From JBCBSZ01 sp039185015 (GTDB lineage: Bacteria; Actinomycetota; Acidimicrobiia; Acidimicrobiales; Poriferisodalaceae), in assembly GCA_039185015.1 (NCBI GenBank), contig JBCDAU010000051.1, positions 1-38,358 of the forward strand: a stretch of 38,358 nt of DNA, read 5' to 3'. Numbering within the stretch: the stretch's first letter is position 1; the number at the start of each line of letters is the position of its first letter. The position numbers and the translations under genes are program-made. Below are positions 8,122 through 16,937 of this stretch, in pieces. Under the pieces are notes generated by a model, which did no database searches, had not been told where the DNA came from, and worked only from the letters and a program-made list of their open reading frames with translations.

Positions 8122-9795
8122 TCAGTGGGTGTCGAAGATCTCCTGGTAACGAGCGGCGGCCTCTGCGGTCGCGGCCTGCTCCTCCTCGGTCGGGACGAAA
8201 GGATCGGCGGCCGGCGGGAGCGCTCCAAGGGTGAGCAGCGCCGCCATCAGCAGCAGCCGGGCCTTGGTCGACGTGAGGTTGTTCCCGGCGATGAAGGGCC
8301 CGTAGAGGTTCTTGTAGGCCATGCCGGCCGTGTTGCCCCGGCCGACCTTCACCACGGGGAAGCCTGCGTACATGGCGACGAGCAGCGCGTTGTCGGTGAC
8401 GGGGTTCATGATCCCGTAGGGGTTCTGGCCCTCCCCGACGAAGCCTGCGAGCGCCGCGTTGGCGAGGTTGAACTCGATGCGGGAGATGATCTCGGGATCG
8501 AGCCGGGGGTCGGTCTCGGCCGAGACCTGGCTGTAGCGGCCGAACTTCGCGATCGACACCTGCGGCATGGCAGCGGCCAGCAGCGCCCCTCCGTCATCCT
8601 TCACCGACACGGTGGTCGTCTCGATCGCGTCCAGCTTCCCGGCGACGCCTGCGACCTCGTTCGGCATCCGAGTCCGGTTCACCCGGCTCCGGTGGGTGTG
8701 CAGCTTCACGGGCCGGTAGGTCAGGTCGGGTGGGCCGTAGCCCCCCATGTCGGCGACCACGCCACCGTGCCCGCCGGTCGCCTCGTAGTTGCCCGGCCGG
8801 GCGTCGGTCTTGGTCACCTCTCGGGCGGTGATGACCATCTCGTCGATGATCTGGACCGCTCCGACGGTGTCGAGCCCGGCCTCGTCGAGCGCGATCCCCG
8901 ACAGCACGTACTTCACGCCATCCACGATGTTGCGGGCGCCGTCTGCGCTCGTGGTCTGGTGTGGACGCTGGGCGCAGTGCCCGACGAGCGGCGCCGTCGT
9001 GTCGATGACCAGGGACATCCAGTACATCGACTCCTCGGTGGTCGGGCTGCCCTCCAGCCACTGACCGCCGTCGTACTCGCCGGTCGCCATGACGTCGGCG
9101 ACGAGGTTGGTGGCGTCGGCGAGCGCACGCAGGTGCGGCTCGTTGTTCAGGTGGAACGGGAAGTAGGCGAAGAAGTCGTCGGCGAAGGCCTCCGGCTCGA
9201 TGGGACCCTCGCCGACGTCGGTTCGATCCTCGGCCGACTGGCCCTTCTTGTACCCGCCCGAGGGCGCCGGACGGTAGAAGTCGAACTCGACGTCGCCGAA
9301 CTGCTGGGTCGAGCCGAATGCGGTCAGGCCGAAGCGTTCGATCTCCTCGTAGATGCGGCTCGCATCGGGAAAGAAGGTCTGCCGAGAGGCCGACTCCGGC
9401 GCGCCCGGGTAGGCGGTGGTGTCCTCCCACGGCGAGCCGTCGGCCTGCATGGCCATGTAGGGCAGGAGGTACAGGCCGTCGTCGGGCCGGAGCTCGACCT
9501 CGAACACCGGCGTGTCGTCCGGTCCGGTCGGCTGGGTGTGGAAGGTGCCGTCCGCATCGAGCCACCCGTCGGGCGAGCCGTAGAGCTCGGCGGCGTCCGA
9601 CTCGAGCGGGTGCCCCGAGAACATCTCGACGTACACCGTCACCGGCTTGGCGAGCCGCTGCGCCCGGATCGCGTCGAAGCGGCCGGGCAGGAGCGGGAGC
9701 CCGGCACGGGCCCGCGCCTTGTTGCTCGTGACCAACGGGGGCGTGTTCTGGATGGTGGCGGTCGGACCGGAGAACACGGCGATGCGGCGGGTCAT
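8122..9795 (-). CDS. Asparaginase-domain protein with non-canonical active-site motif
   Basis: 557 aa from the ATG at 9795, chosen because MTRRIAVFSG begins the fold; the open frame runs to 9903 with an uncharacteristic Cys/Arg-rich extension. The first motif GPTATIQNT (residues 10-18) stands where asparaginases have TGGTIA. A central block is clearly asparaginase-like: PLVGHCAQRPHQ, then TSADGARN (282-289), then IDEMVITAREVTKT, with the equivalent of the catalytic Lys at 329. The usual HGTDTMEET motif is replaced by EGSPTTEES (248-256), losing the Asp of the Thr-Asp-Lys relay. At 557 aa it is much longer than the roughly 330-aa enzymes, with an insertion at about 55-235. It probably hydrolyses an amide, but a different substrate or a non-catalytic role is possible. 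It lies downstream of the amidase gene on the same strand. Confidence 0.75.
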   Translation of the reverse strand: MTRRIAVFSGPTATIQNTPPLVTSNKARARAGLPLLPGRFDAIRAQRLAKPVTVYVEMFSGHPLESDAAELYGSPDGWLDADGTFHTQPTGPDDTPVFEVELRPDDGLYLLPYMAMQADGSPWEDTTAYPGAPESASRQTFFPDASRIYEEIERFGLTAFGSTQQFGDVEFDFYRPAPSGGYKKGQSAEDRTDVGEGPIEPEAFADDFFAYFPFHLNNEPHLRALADATNLVADVMATGEYDGGQWLEGSPTTEESMYWMSLVIDTTAPLVGHCAQRPHQTTSADGARNIVDGVKYVLSGIALDEAGLDTVGAVQIIDEMVITAREVTKTDARPGNYEATGGHGGVVADMGGYGPPDLTYRPVKLHTHRSRVNRTRMPNEVAGVAGKLDAIETTTVSVKDDGGALLAAAMPQVSIAKFGRYSQVSAETDPRLDPEIISRIEFNLANAALAGFVGEGQNPYGIMNPVTDNALLVAMYAGFPVVKVGRGNTAGMAYKNLYGPFIAGNNLTSTKARLLLMAALLTLGALPPAADPFVPTEEEQAATAEAAARYQEIFDTH

Positions 9796-9924
9796 CCTCC
9801 ATGCCTCGCACCCCGGTGTTTCCGCTCCGAGTCTGCACCGGCAACACGCTGTGTCCGAGGGGTCGACCTCAGTCCGATCCTTCGCGGCCGCCGGTCGCTC
9901 CACTGCTGCGACCGGGGACCCGCG

Positions 9925-11115
9925 TCAGACGACGGCGGTGGCGATCGAGATCAGGGTCCCCTCGGCCCCTGGTGCACCCACGAAGCAGACGCCGACGGGA
10001 AGGCCGTCCACCTCGATCAGCGGGAGCGAGACGGCGGGCAGCCCGGCGAGACCGACCGGCGCGGTCAACGAGAACGTACGGCCTCGCACGTCGTCGATGG
10101 TCTCCGGGTCGGCGTCGATGAGCGGCGCCGGTCCAGGCGCCGTGGGGTAGGCGAGCACGCGCCCCGACTGCAGCTGCCCCATCAGGAGCTCGAACGCGGC
10201 GTCCCTAACCTCGACGACCCAGTCGGGCGGGGCGGGAGCGGCCGATCGAGCGGCCCGGAAGCGTCCACCCACGTCGTCGGCGAAGACCGGCTGGTGCTCG
10301 GTGATCCAGTCGCCGTGGGTCTCCCAGATCTCGACGAGCTGGATCGAGCGAAAGTCCCGCGCCCACTCCGCCCCCACCTGCGACGCGTCGAACCTCGACC
10401 TCTCGACCGTCGCATCGACCAGGGTGGCCACCTGAGCGACCGCCTCGGCGAACGCGTCCGCCGCCTCCCGGTCGGCCAGCGCCACCAGATCGTCGAGCAC
10501 GACGATCGTCGACACGTCGGGGGCCGAGGGGATCTCCTCTCCCGTCACGGCCGACCACGCAACAGCGAGCGTCGAACCGTCCCGGGTCAGCAGCCCGACG
10601 GTGTCGAAGCTCGGCGCCAGCGGCACGACGCCCTCCACGCTGAGTCGCCCGTGCGTCGGACGCAGACCCACGATCCCGCAGTAGGACGCCGGCACCCGGA
10701 TCGAGCCCGCGGTGTCGGTCCCCAGCCCGATGTCCACGAGGCCGGAGGCCACGGCGACGGCCGACCCGCTCGACGAACCGCCCGGCAGCCGGTCGGGGGC
10801 GACGGGGTTGAGCGGTGTGCCGTCGTGGACGTTTCGGCCGGCGAGGCTGAAGGCCAGCTCGTCGGACACCGCCACGCCGGTCAGCTCCGCTCCCGCATCG
10901 AGCAGCGCAGCGACGACCGACGCATCCTCGTCAGCGATCGGATGGGTCGCCCGCCACGTCGGGTTCCCCGCGCCGGTCACCCGCCCGGCGACGTCGAAAA
11001 CGTCCTTCACGGCCAGGGTTCGTCCCGAGAGGGGGCCTCCGGAGGTCCCGCCACGGAGCGGACGGGGCCCGGGGAGCAGTGGATCCGTGGACGACGACGG
11101 CAACACCGCGGGCAC
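9925..11115 (-). CDS. Amidase-signature family hydrolase
   Basis: 396 aa from GTG 11115; an in-frame ATG at 11190 would add 25 Arg-rich residues, and neither start has a strong ribosome site. The Ser-cisSer-Lys triad of the family is visible: Lys37 (LAVKDVF), the GGSSSGSA loop (112-119), and the nucleophile Ser138 in TDTAGSIRVPA. Length and the compact C-terminus (GLPVGVCFVG) match short cytoplasmic amidases such as AtzE/AtzF-type and plant AMI1-type enzymes. It probably hydrolyses a small amide. It is divergent from, and close to, a RutB-like cysteine hydrolase and a cupin-AtzH-like gene, and 129 bases upstream of the asparaginase-like gene. This context suggests carbamoyl or ureide catabolism; the substrate is unknown. 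Confidence 0.9.
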   Translation of the reverse strand: MPAVLPSSSTDPLLPGPRPLRGGTSGGPLSGRTLAVKDVFDVAGRVTGAGNPTWRATHPIADEDASVVAALLDAGAELTGVAVSDELAFSLAGRNVHDGTPLNPVAPDRLPGGSSSGSAVAVASGLVDIGLGTDTAGSIRVPASYCGIVGLRPTHGRLSVEGVVPLAPSFDTVGLLTRDGSTLAVAWSAVTGEEIPSAPDVSTIVVLDDLVALADREAADAFAEAVAQVATLVDATVERSRFDASQVGAEWARDFRSIQLVEIWETHGDWITEHQPVFADDVGGRFRAARSAAPAPPDWVVEVRDAAFELLMGQLQSGRVLAYPTAPGPAPLIDADPETIDDVRGRTFSLTAPVGLAGLPAVSLPLIEVDGLPVGVCFVGAPGAEGTLISIATAVV

Positions 11116-11209
11116 CCTACGCCGCCGGATCGTCGCACCGATCCGACGAAACAGACTGGCAACCTCACCGTTCCAGACTCTCCCCGTCATCGGCGACAGG
11201 AGCGACGAC

Positions 11210-11977
11210 GTGCACCGGATCGGGGTCAACCCACGGAACGCGTGGCATGCCGTCGATGGCCGGATCGACCTCACGCGGCCACGCCGCTCAGCCGTGCCGG
11301 TCACCGTGGCCGCGAAGCCGGCGCCGGTCACCCTCGATCTCGCCGCCACGGCGATCGTCGTGATCGACATGCAGAACGACTTCTGCTCACCGGACGGCTG
11401 GCTGGCCTCGATCGGCGTGGACGTGTCAGGCGCCAGGGACCCGATCGGGCCGCTGAACCGCCTCCTGCCCACGCTCCGCTCGGCGGATGTGCCGGTCGTC
11501 TGGCTCAACTGGGGCAACCGCCCGGACCGGGCGAACCTGCCGCCCGGCGTCATCCACGTCTACGACCCGGACGGCGAGTCGGTCGGCATCGGTGACCCGC
11601 TCCCGGCGACCGGCCACCCGGTGCTGCAGCGCGGCAGTCCCTCGGCGGCACTCGTCGACGGCCTGACTGCCGCGACCGGCGACCTGCACGTCGACAAGTC
11701 CCGGATGAGCGGGTTCTGGGACACCGAGCTCGACGGCGTCCTCCGGAACCTGGACGTCACGACGCTGCTCTTCGCGGGCGTCAACGTCGACCAGTGCGTC
11801 CTCGCCACCCTCATGGACGCCGCTCATCTCGGCTACGACGTCGTGCTGCTGGACGACTGCTCGGCCACGACCTCTCCCGACTTCTGCGCGGAGGCGACGA
11901 GGTACAACGTCGCCCAGTGCTTCGGTTTCGTGGCCGAGGGCGACGACCTCCGGTCCGCGATCAAGGACGTCCGATGA
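11210..11977 (+). CDS. RutB/biuret-hydrolase-like isochorismatase-fold cysteine hydrolase
   Basis: 255 aa. The start is GTG 11210, preceded by AGGAG at 11198-11202 with a 7-base spacer; the longer open frame upstream runs over the divergent amidase. The catalytic residues are Asp53 (VVIDMQNDFC), Lys163 (HVDKSRMSGF) and Cys196 (VNVDQCVLAT). The C-terminal EATRYNVAQCFGFV resembles the end of ureidoacrylate amidohydrolase RutB and biuret hydrolases more than nicotinamidases. The family releases ammonia or carbamate from ureido compounds. It overlaps the following cupin gene by 4 bases (ATGA). It is not the same subgroup as the paralogue at 3500, so the two probably serve different steps or substrates. 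Confidence 0.88.
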   Translation: MHRIGVNPRNAWHAVDGRIDLTRPRRSAVPVTVAAKPAPVTLDLAATAIVVIDMQNDFCSPDGWLASIGVDVSGARDPIGPLNRLLPTLRSADVPVVWLNWGNRPDRANLPPGVIHVYDPDGESVGIGDPLPATGHPVLQRGSPSAALVDGLTAATGDLHVDKSRMSGFWDTELDGVLRNLDVTTLLFAGVNVDQCVLATLMDAAHLGYDVVLLDDCSATTSPDFCAEATRYNVAQCFGFVAEGDDLRSAIKDVR

Positions 11978-12747
11978 CCACGCCCCCGCTGCTCGACCAC
12001 GGCTCGGACGCTCGGGCCTGGCGGATCTCACCGGATGACACCGTGCTGCTGATGCCGCTGCGCCGTCCCAGCGAGCTCACCACCACGAGCGTGTGCTTCG
12101 AGGTCTGGGAGCCCGGCGGGTCCCAGCCCCCCAACAGCCATCCGGACTCGGTGGAGACCTTCGTCTTCCTCGACGGCCAGGGCATCGCGATCAGCGACGA
12201 CACCGAGGTCGAGGTCCGAGCCGGCGACGTGCTGACCCTGCCGGCCGGCTCGGTCCATCGCATCCGCAACACCGGTCCCGGCCGCATGCGGGCGCTCACG
12301 CTCATGGACCCGGACGAGGGCTTCGTCGATCTGATCGAGCGAGGGACGCCCGCCGAGCTCGAACCAGCCGACCTGCAGGTCCTGCTCGGCGCTGTGCGGG
12401 ACGACGCGTCGTTGCACGCGGCCGTCGCCGACTACGAGACGTCGCTCGTGGCCGGACGCGCCGACGACGCCGCCGACCACTTCGCCCGCGACGATGACGG
12501 CGCCGTCTCCCGCTTCGGACCGACCGGGTCCGCCTGGGGACACGACGCCATCCGCGACGTGCGCCGCGCGACCGTCGCACCGCCGACGAGCGACGTCATC
12601 CGAGCGGAGGTCGGGATGCTGGCTCCCGGCATCGGCCTCGCACGTGCCGAGCTCAGGCGGAACGGGACGACCGTGTTGCGCACGCAGGTCTGGCAGCTCC
12701 TCGAGGACCGCTGGCGCATCGTCCACGCCCACGTCTCCAACGTCTGA
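11974..12747 (+). CDS. Cupin fused to an AtzH/HpxZ-like (DUF3225, NTF2-fold) domain
   Basis: 257 aa, starting in the ATGA overlap with the hydrolase gene. Residues 35-112 form a cupin: SHPDSVETFVFLDG carries candidate metal ligands His56 and Glu61, and LPAGSVHRIRN carries His95. Residues 135-257 match the AtzH/HpxZ pattern: DYETSLVAGR, AVSRFG, GHDAIRDVRRATV, then TQVWQLLEDRWRIVHAHVS. AtzH of cyanuric-acid degradation is reported as a decarboxylase of carboxylated urea intermediates, and HpxZ belongs to oxalurate catabolism. Both sit beside amidases, as here. The fusion suggests a two-step activity or a cupin-gated decarboxylase acting on the product of its neighbours. The domain calls are motif-based. 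Confidence 0.78.
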   Translation: MTTPPLLDHGSDARAWRISPDDTVLLMPLRRPSELTTTSVCFEVWEPGGSQPPNSHPDSVETFVFLDGQGIAISDDTEVEVRAGDVLTLPAGSVHRIRNTGPGRMRALTLMDPDEGFVDLIERGTPAELEPADLQVLLGAVRDDASLHAAVADYETSLVAGRADDAADHFARDDDGAVSRFGPTGSAWGHDAIRDVRRATVAPPTSDVIRAEVGMLAPGIGLARAELRRNGTTVLRTQVWQLLEDRWRIVHAHVSNV

Positions 12748-12781
12748 GGACGGAACCACCTCCTCGTCCCACGCTGGCGCG

Positions 12782-12812
12782 GTTCCGTCGCCCGACACAA
12801 CGGGCACGGAAC
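12782..12812. promoter_or_regulatory. Strong stem-loop between the cupin gene and the SARP-type regulator gene
   Basis: GTTCCGT (12782-12788) pairs with ACGGAAC (12806-12812), and GCCCG (12790-12794) with CGGGC (12801-12805). This gives a 12-bp stem with one bulged C and a 6-base loop. No T-run follows. It could terminate the upstream operon, or act as an operator for the regulator, whose start is 30 bases downstream. Confidence 0.55.
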
Positions 12813-12825
12813 GTCACCACTCGCC

Positions 12826-12831
12826 TACGAT
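12826..12831 (+). promoter_or_regulatory. Candidate -10 element of the SARP-type regulator gene
   Basis: TACGAT lies 11 bases before the ATG at 12843, implying a very short leader. No clear -35 box and no Shine-Dalgarno sequence are seen between it and the start. Confidence 0.4.
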
Positions 12832-12842
12832 CGCTCGCGCGT

Positions 12843-15800
12843 ATGGAGTTCCGGGTGTTGGGTCCGCTCGAGATCGTCGACGACGACGGTCCCCGAGAGC
12901 TGGGCTCGAAGAAGCAGCGCCTCCTGCTCGCGTCACTGCTCATCGAGCCCGGTGCCGTCCGGTCCACCGACCGCCTCATCGAGGATCTCTGGGGCGAGGC
13001 GCTGCCCGGCGACCCGCTGACGAGCCTGCGGGCGTACCTCTCCAACCTCCGCAAGGTGGTGGAGCCCAACCGGGCCAGCGGGTCTCGTTCCACCGTCCTC
13101 GTCCGGCGAGGCGACGGGTACGCACTCGCCGTCGACCCCGAGCTGGTCGACAGCGTGGCGTTCTCCACCGAGGTCGAGCGGGCCCGCGACGCCGACCACC
13201 CGGAGGATGCGCTCGCAGTCCTCGACCTCGCGCTCGGCCGGTGGCGGGGAGACGCCTTCGCCGACGCCGCCGACGAGGACTTCGCCGCGGGAGCGATCAC
13301 CTGGCTGACCGAGCTCCGGCACGAGGCCGAGCTCCGACGAGGAGAGGCGCTGTTCGATCTCGGGCGGTGCACGGAAGCGGCGACGCACCTGCGGCGCCTC
13401 GTCGAACGGGCGCCCTACGACGAGGCCGGTCACGCGCTCCTCGCCCTCTCGCTGACCGCCGACGGCCGTCAGGCCGAGGGCCTGCGCGCGATCGACCACG
13501 CCCGCCGGATGCTCGGCGAGGAGCTCGGGCTCGAACCCGGTCCGGTGCTCCTCGACGCCGAGCGCCGGATCCTGCACCACGACCTCCCCACACCTAGCCC
13601 GAGCCCCGCCCAGCGCGCGGCGCCGACTCCCGAACGCCACGCCGTCACGACGCAGCTCCCCGGCCGCACCGAGGCCGTCACCTCGCTCGTCGAGCTCCTC
13701 GACCGATCCGCTCAGGGCGCCGGTGCGGTCGCGATCGTCAACGGCCCCGCCGGCATGGGCAAGACCCGGCTGATGGAGGAGATCACCGGGCCCGCCGCAT
13801 CACGGGGCCGAACGGTCATGTGGGTCCAGGCGGACGCTTCCACGACCGACATCGGCCTCTGGCCGTGGGCGACCGGGCTCCGCGACCTCCTCGACGGTCA
13901 GGATGCCGAGACCAGGCAGCGGTGGGTCGGCGCCGACATGGCACCGCTCGCCGCGATCGTGCCCGGCCTCGGCGACGAGCACGGCGTGCCGAGCGACGAC
14001 GCGGCGCACGGCCGGCACCGGGCCTTCGACGCCGTCACCCAGCTGCTCCGACGGGTCACCTCCGACGGTGAGCGCCCCATCGTCGTGTTCGAGGATGCCC
14101 ACTGGGCCGACCGCGCCTCACTCGAGCTGCTCGCTCACCTCGTGAAGCGCCTCCGCGAGCTCCCGCTCGCCATCATCACGACCAGCCGGGACGAGGGCCT
14201 GGACGATCCCCGCATCGCGGAGATCAGAGCGCTCGACAGCACCGTTCGACTCCCGCTCCAGCCGCTCGACCCGCGTGCCGTCGCCGAGGTCGTCGCGACG
14301 GAGCTCTCGTCGGTCGACGGCGAGCTCCTCGACCGGGTCGCCGACGAGGTCCAGCGGCGAGCCGGCGGCAACCCGCTCCTCGTGTTGCACCTGCTCCGCG
14401 ACCTCGACGCCGGCGATCCACTCGCCTCGCTCGACGCCGGCGACGCCCCCGCGTCCGTCGCGGACGTGGTCGCTCGCCAGTTGCATCAACTCGGCGACGG
14501 TGCCGATCGGCTGCTCGCTGCCGCCGCGACCGCACAGGCCGAGTGGGGACTCGACGTCGCCTCGGCGGCGTCCGGCGTCGACATCGGCACGTCCCTCGAC
14601 CTCGTCGAGGCGGCGATCGCCTCCGGCCTCGTGGTCGAGGTGCCCGATCGCGTCGGCCACTTCCGCTTCAGCCACGATCTGGTCCGCGAAGCGATCGACG
14701 CCAGGTCGTCGGCCCTGCGCCGAGCCCACCTGTACGCCACGGTCGGACGCGAGATCGAGGCCCGCCGCTCCCTCGACGATCCCGAGGTCGTCGCCGACCT
14801 CGCACGCCACTACTGCGTCGGGGCACCGGCGGGGACGGCCATCCAGGCCGCGGAGTGGTCGATCACCGCCGCCGACCTCAGCCTCGAGACCCACGACCCG
14901 GACGGCGCGCTCCGGGTCGTCGCCGCCGGACTCGATGCGCTCGAGCACCATCCGAGGGGTGCGGACGCCGATCGGCTCACGGCCGAGCTGCTCCTGATGA
15001 GATCGGCGGCGCTGCGTCGGCTGCACGAGTCCGTCGAGTCCAAGCAGACCGTGCTCGCCGCCTGGGACATCGCCGAACGGCTCGATGACTCACGACTCAT
15101 GGCCAGGACGGCGGTGCTCTACTCGGGCAACCATGCCGCGAGCACCTGGCTCGGCTACTGGGTCGACGGCACCTCCTCCAACAACCTCACCGAACGGGCG
15201 CTCGCCCGCTGCGGCGATGACGTCGACCCGGCCGACCACGCCCGACTGCTCAACGCACTCGCCTTCAACCGCCACGACGGGTTCGGCGACGGCGCCGGGA
15301 CCCGGATCACCGACGAGGCCCTCACCATCGCGCGATCGGTCGACGACCCACAGCTCCTGATCGAGACGCTCGCCATGCGTCACCAGGCGGCGCAGTTCAC
15401 GATCACGGTCGCCGAGCGACTCGGCCTCGCCGACGAGATCATCGCCACCGCCAAGGGCGCCGGCATGGCGATGAACGAGCTCCACGGACGGCGCATGCGG
15501 CTCGGGGCGCTGCTCGACCTCGGCGATGCCGGGGCCGTCGCCGAGCAGCTCAACGCCATCGAGGCCCTCGCCGAGCGGAACGCACCCGACCCGATCGTCG
15601 AGTTCGCCGCCGCCTGGGTGCCGGTCTCGCTCGAGGTGGCGCAGGGTCACCTCGATGCGGCGGAGACCGCGGTCAACGACCTCTTCCGGCGCTACGGCAC
15701 GCTCGGCGAGGGGCGCCTCGACGTGCTCTTCCTCCTCATGTTCCTGGTCTGCCGGGAGCGTCGCCTGATCGACGTCGTCGAACCGGGGCTCCGAGGTCGC

Positions 15801-16331
15801 CTCGAGACCCAGGACAGCGCGGCATGGAAGTCGGCGCTGGCCATGGTTCTCGTCGAGGCCGATCGTGACGAGGAGGCCGCCGAGCTCCTCGGCGGCATGC
15901 CCGACGACGACTTCACGACCGTCGTCGAGAGCCCGCTGCAGTACATGACGCCGGCGCTCGCCGCGGAGGCGGTCGCCCACCTCGGCGACGCCCATCGTGC
16001 GGCGCTGTTGCTGCAGCTGCTCACACCAGCGGTCGGGCTGATGGTCAACTTCAACCTCGGCATGCAGTACCACGGACCAGCCGGCTACTTCGTCGGCCGG
16101 CTCCTTCGCGTCGTCGGCGACCTGGACGGCGCCGAGGCCACGCTCGTCGCCGCCCGTGAGCAGGCCGCGGGATGGCAGTCACCGCTCCACGTGGCCCGGT
16201 GCGACCTCGCGCTCGCGGAGGTCGCGATCGCCCGTGGAGGGTCGCCGGACGTCGCCCGGTTGATCGATCTCGGCGGCCAGCGCGGATGGGCGGTCGTCGC
16301 CTGGTGGGGCCGACGCCTCGCCGGGGGCTAG
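12843..16331 (+). CDS. SARP/AfsR-type transcriptional regulator with ATPase domain
   Basis: 1162 aa. Residues 1-97 are a winged-helix DNA-binding domain (MEFRVLGPLEI, SKKQRLLLASLL, LRAYLSNLRKVV, GDGYAL). Residues about 100-245 form the bacterial transcriptional activator domain (DSVAFSTEVERA through LGEELGLEPGP). A Pro-rich linker leads to an AAA/STAND-like ATPase with Walker A GPAGMGKT (301-308) and Walker B VVFEDAHWAD (414-423). The remaining roughly 500 residues are helical, Ala-rich, TPR-like repeats that probably sense a ligand or partner. Such large regulators switch on secondary metabolism or catabolic operons in actinobacteria. No biosynthetic cluster is adjacent; the amide-hydrolase operons upstream are the nearest possible targets. 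Its stop overlaps the stop of the convergent TetR gene. Confidence 0.9.
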   Translation: MEFRVLGPLEIVDDDGPRELGSKKQRLLLASLLIEPGAVRSTDRLIEDLWGEALPGDPLTSLRAYLSNLRKVVEPNRASGSRSTVLVRRGDGYALAVDPELVDSVAFSTEVERARDADHPEDALAVLDLALGRWRGDAFADAADEDFAAGAITWLTELRHEAELRRGEALFDLGRCTEAATHLRRLVERAPYDEAGHALLALSLTADGRQAEGLRAIDHARRMLGEELGLEPGPVLLDAERRILHHDLPTPSPSPAQRAAPTPERHAVTTQLPGRTEAVTSLVELLDRSAQGAGAVAIVNGPAGMGKTRLMEEITGPAASRGRTVMWVQADASTTDIGLWPWATGLRDLLDGQDAETRQRWVGADMAPLAAIVPGLGDEHGVPSDDAAHGRHRAFDAVTQLLRRVTSDGERPIVVFEDAHWADRASLELLAHLVKRLRELPLAIITTSRDEGLDDPRIAEIRALDSTVRLPLQPLDPRAVAEVVATELSSVDGELLDRVADEVQRRAGGNPLLVLHLLRDLDAGDPLASLDAGDAPASVADVVARQLHQLGDGADRLLAAAATAQAEWGLDVASAASGVDIGTSLDLVEAAIASGLVVEVPDRVGHFRFSHDLVREAIDARSSALRRAHLYATVGREIEARRSLDDPEVVADLARHYCVGAPAGTAIQAAEWSITAADLSLETHDPDGALRVVAAGLDALEHHPRGADADRLTAELLLMRSAALRRLHESVESKQTVLAAWDIAERLDDSRLMARTAVLYSGNHAASTWLGYWVDGTSSNNLTERALARCGDDVDPADHARLLNALAFNRHDGFGDGAGTRITDEALTIARSVDDPQLLIETLAMRHQAAQFTITVAERLGLADEIIATAKGAGMAMNELHGRRMRLGALLDLGDAGAVAEQLNAIEALAERNAPDPIVEFAAAWVPVSLEVAQGHLDAAETAVNDLFRRYGTLGEGRLDVLFLLMFLVCRERRLIDVVEPGLRGRLETQDSAAWKSALAMVLVEADRDEEAAELLGGMPDDDFTTVVESPLQYMTPALAAEAVAHLGDAHRAALLLQLLTPAVGLMVNFNLGMQYHGPAGYFVGRLLRVVGDLDGAEATLVAAREQAAGWQSPLHVARCDLALAEVAIARGGSPDVARLIDLGGQRGWAVVAWWGRRLAGG

Positions 16332-16930
16332 GCCCAGGTCGCCACCACGGCCTTGAGCGCATCGACCGCAGCCCACGCTTCGGCCCGCTGCGCTCCGCCC
16401 CGGACCGAGACGTCGAGCCCCAGCATCCAGATGACCACGATGCCGGCTCGCACCTCGATCTCGGCCGGGGTACCGCCCGCCTTCGCCACGAGCTCGGTGG
16501 CTCGTTCGCGAAGCGCAGCCCGGTAGGTGGCTCCGAAGTCCTCGAAGCCCGGCGTCGACCCCCGGAGCTCGGCCGAGGACGCGACCAAGAGGCAGCCCTT
16601 CGACGCCGCCCCGCTCAGCACCTCATCGAGGAGGGCGTCGAGGAACGCCTCGATCCCCTCGATCCCGGGGCCCGACGAGGCGATCAGGTCCCGCATCGTC
16701 GCCATGCGCCGGTCGAGATACCGGTGCAGACACCGAGCGAACACGTCCTCTTTGGAACCGAAGGTCCGATACAGGCTCGGCTTGTGGACGCCGGTCGCCT
16801 CGACGAGGTCGGCCACCGAGGTCCGGGCGAAGCCCTGTTCCCAGAACAGCTCGGTGAGCTGGTCGAGCGCCGTCTCCTCGTCGAACTCGCGCGGCCGACC
16901 TCGCGGTCGGCGGGTCTCGGTCTCGCCCAT
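16328..16930 (-). CDS. TetR-family transcriptional repressor
   Basis: 200 aa from the ATG at 16930. An ATG three codons upstream is also in frame, but TACGGT sits 7 bases before 16930, supporting a leaderless start there. The N-terminal domain carries GRPREFDEETALDQLTELFWEQGF, and the helix-turn-helix is at about residues 33-56 (TSVADLVEATGVHKPSLYRTFGSKEDVF). The C-terminal ligand domain is of the TetR_C type found with SDR or reductase genes. It is divergent from the SDR gene and an ACCGATCGGT palindrome lies between them, so it very probably represses that gene and itself. The ligand is unknown. It converges on the SARP gene, sharing CTAG at the stops. Confidence 0.9.
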   Translation of the reverse strand: MGETETRRPRGRPREFDEETALDQLTELFWEQGFARTSVADLVEATGVHKPSLYRTFGSKEDVFARCLHRYLDRRMATMRDLIASSGPGIEGIEAFLDALLDEVLSGAASKGCLLVASSAELRGSTPGFEDFGATYRAALRERATELVAKAGGTPAEIEVRAGIVVIWMLGLDVSVRGGAQRAEAWAAVDALKAVVATWA

Positions 16931-16937
16931 GAACGGC

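Noticed and set aside
8125..11595. Open frame of 1156 codons on the plus strand
   Set aside because: It lies opposite the asparaginase-like and amidase genes, which show clear domains. Its product is Arg/Gly/Pro/His-rich without motifs, a typical shadow in high-GC DNA.
11210..12747. Part of a rut (pyrimidine degradation) operon
   Set aside because: The hydrolase resembles RutB, but none of RutA, C, D, E or F is present.
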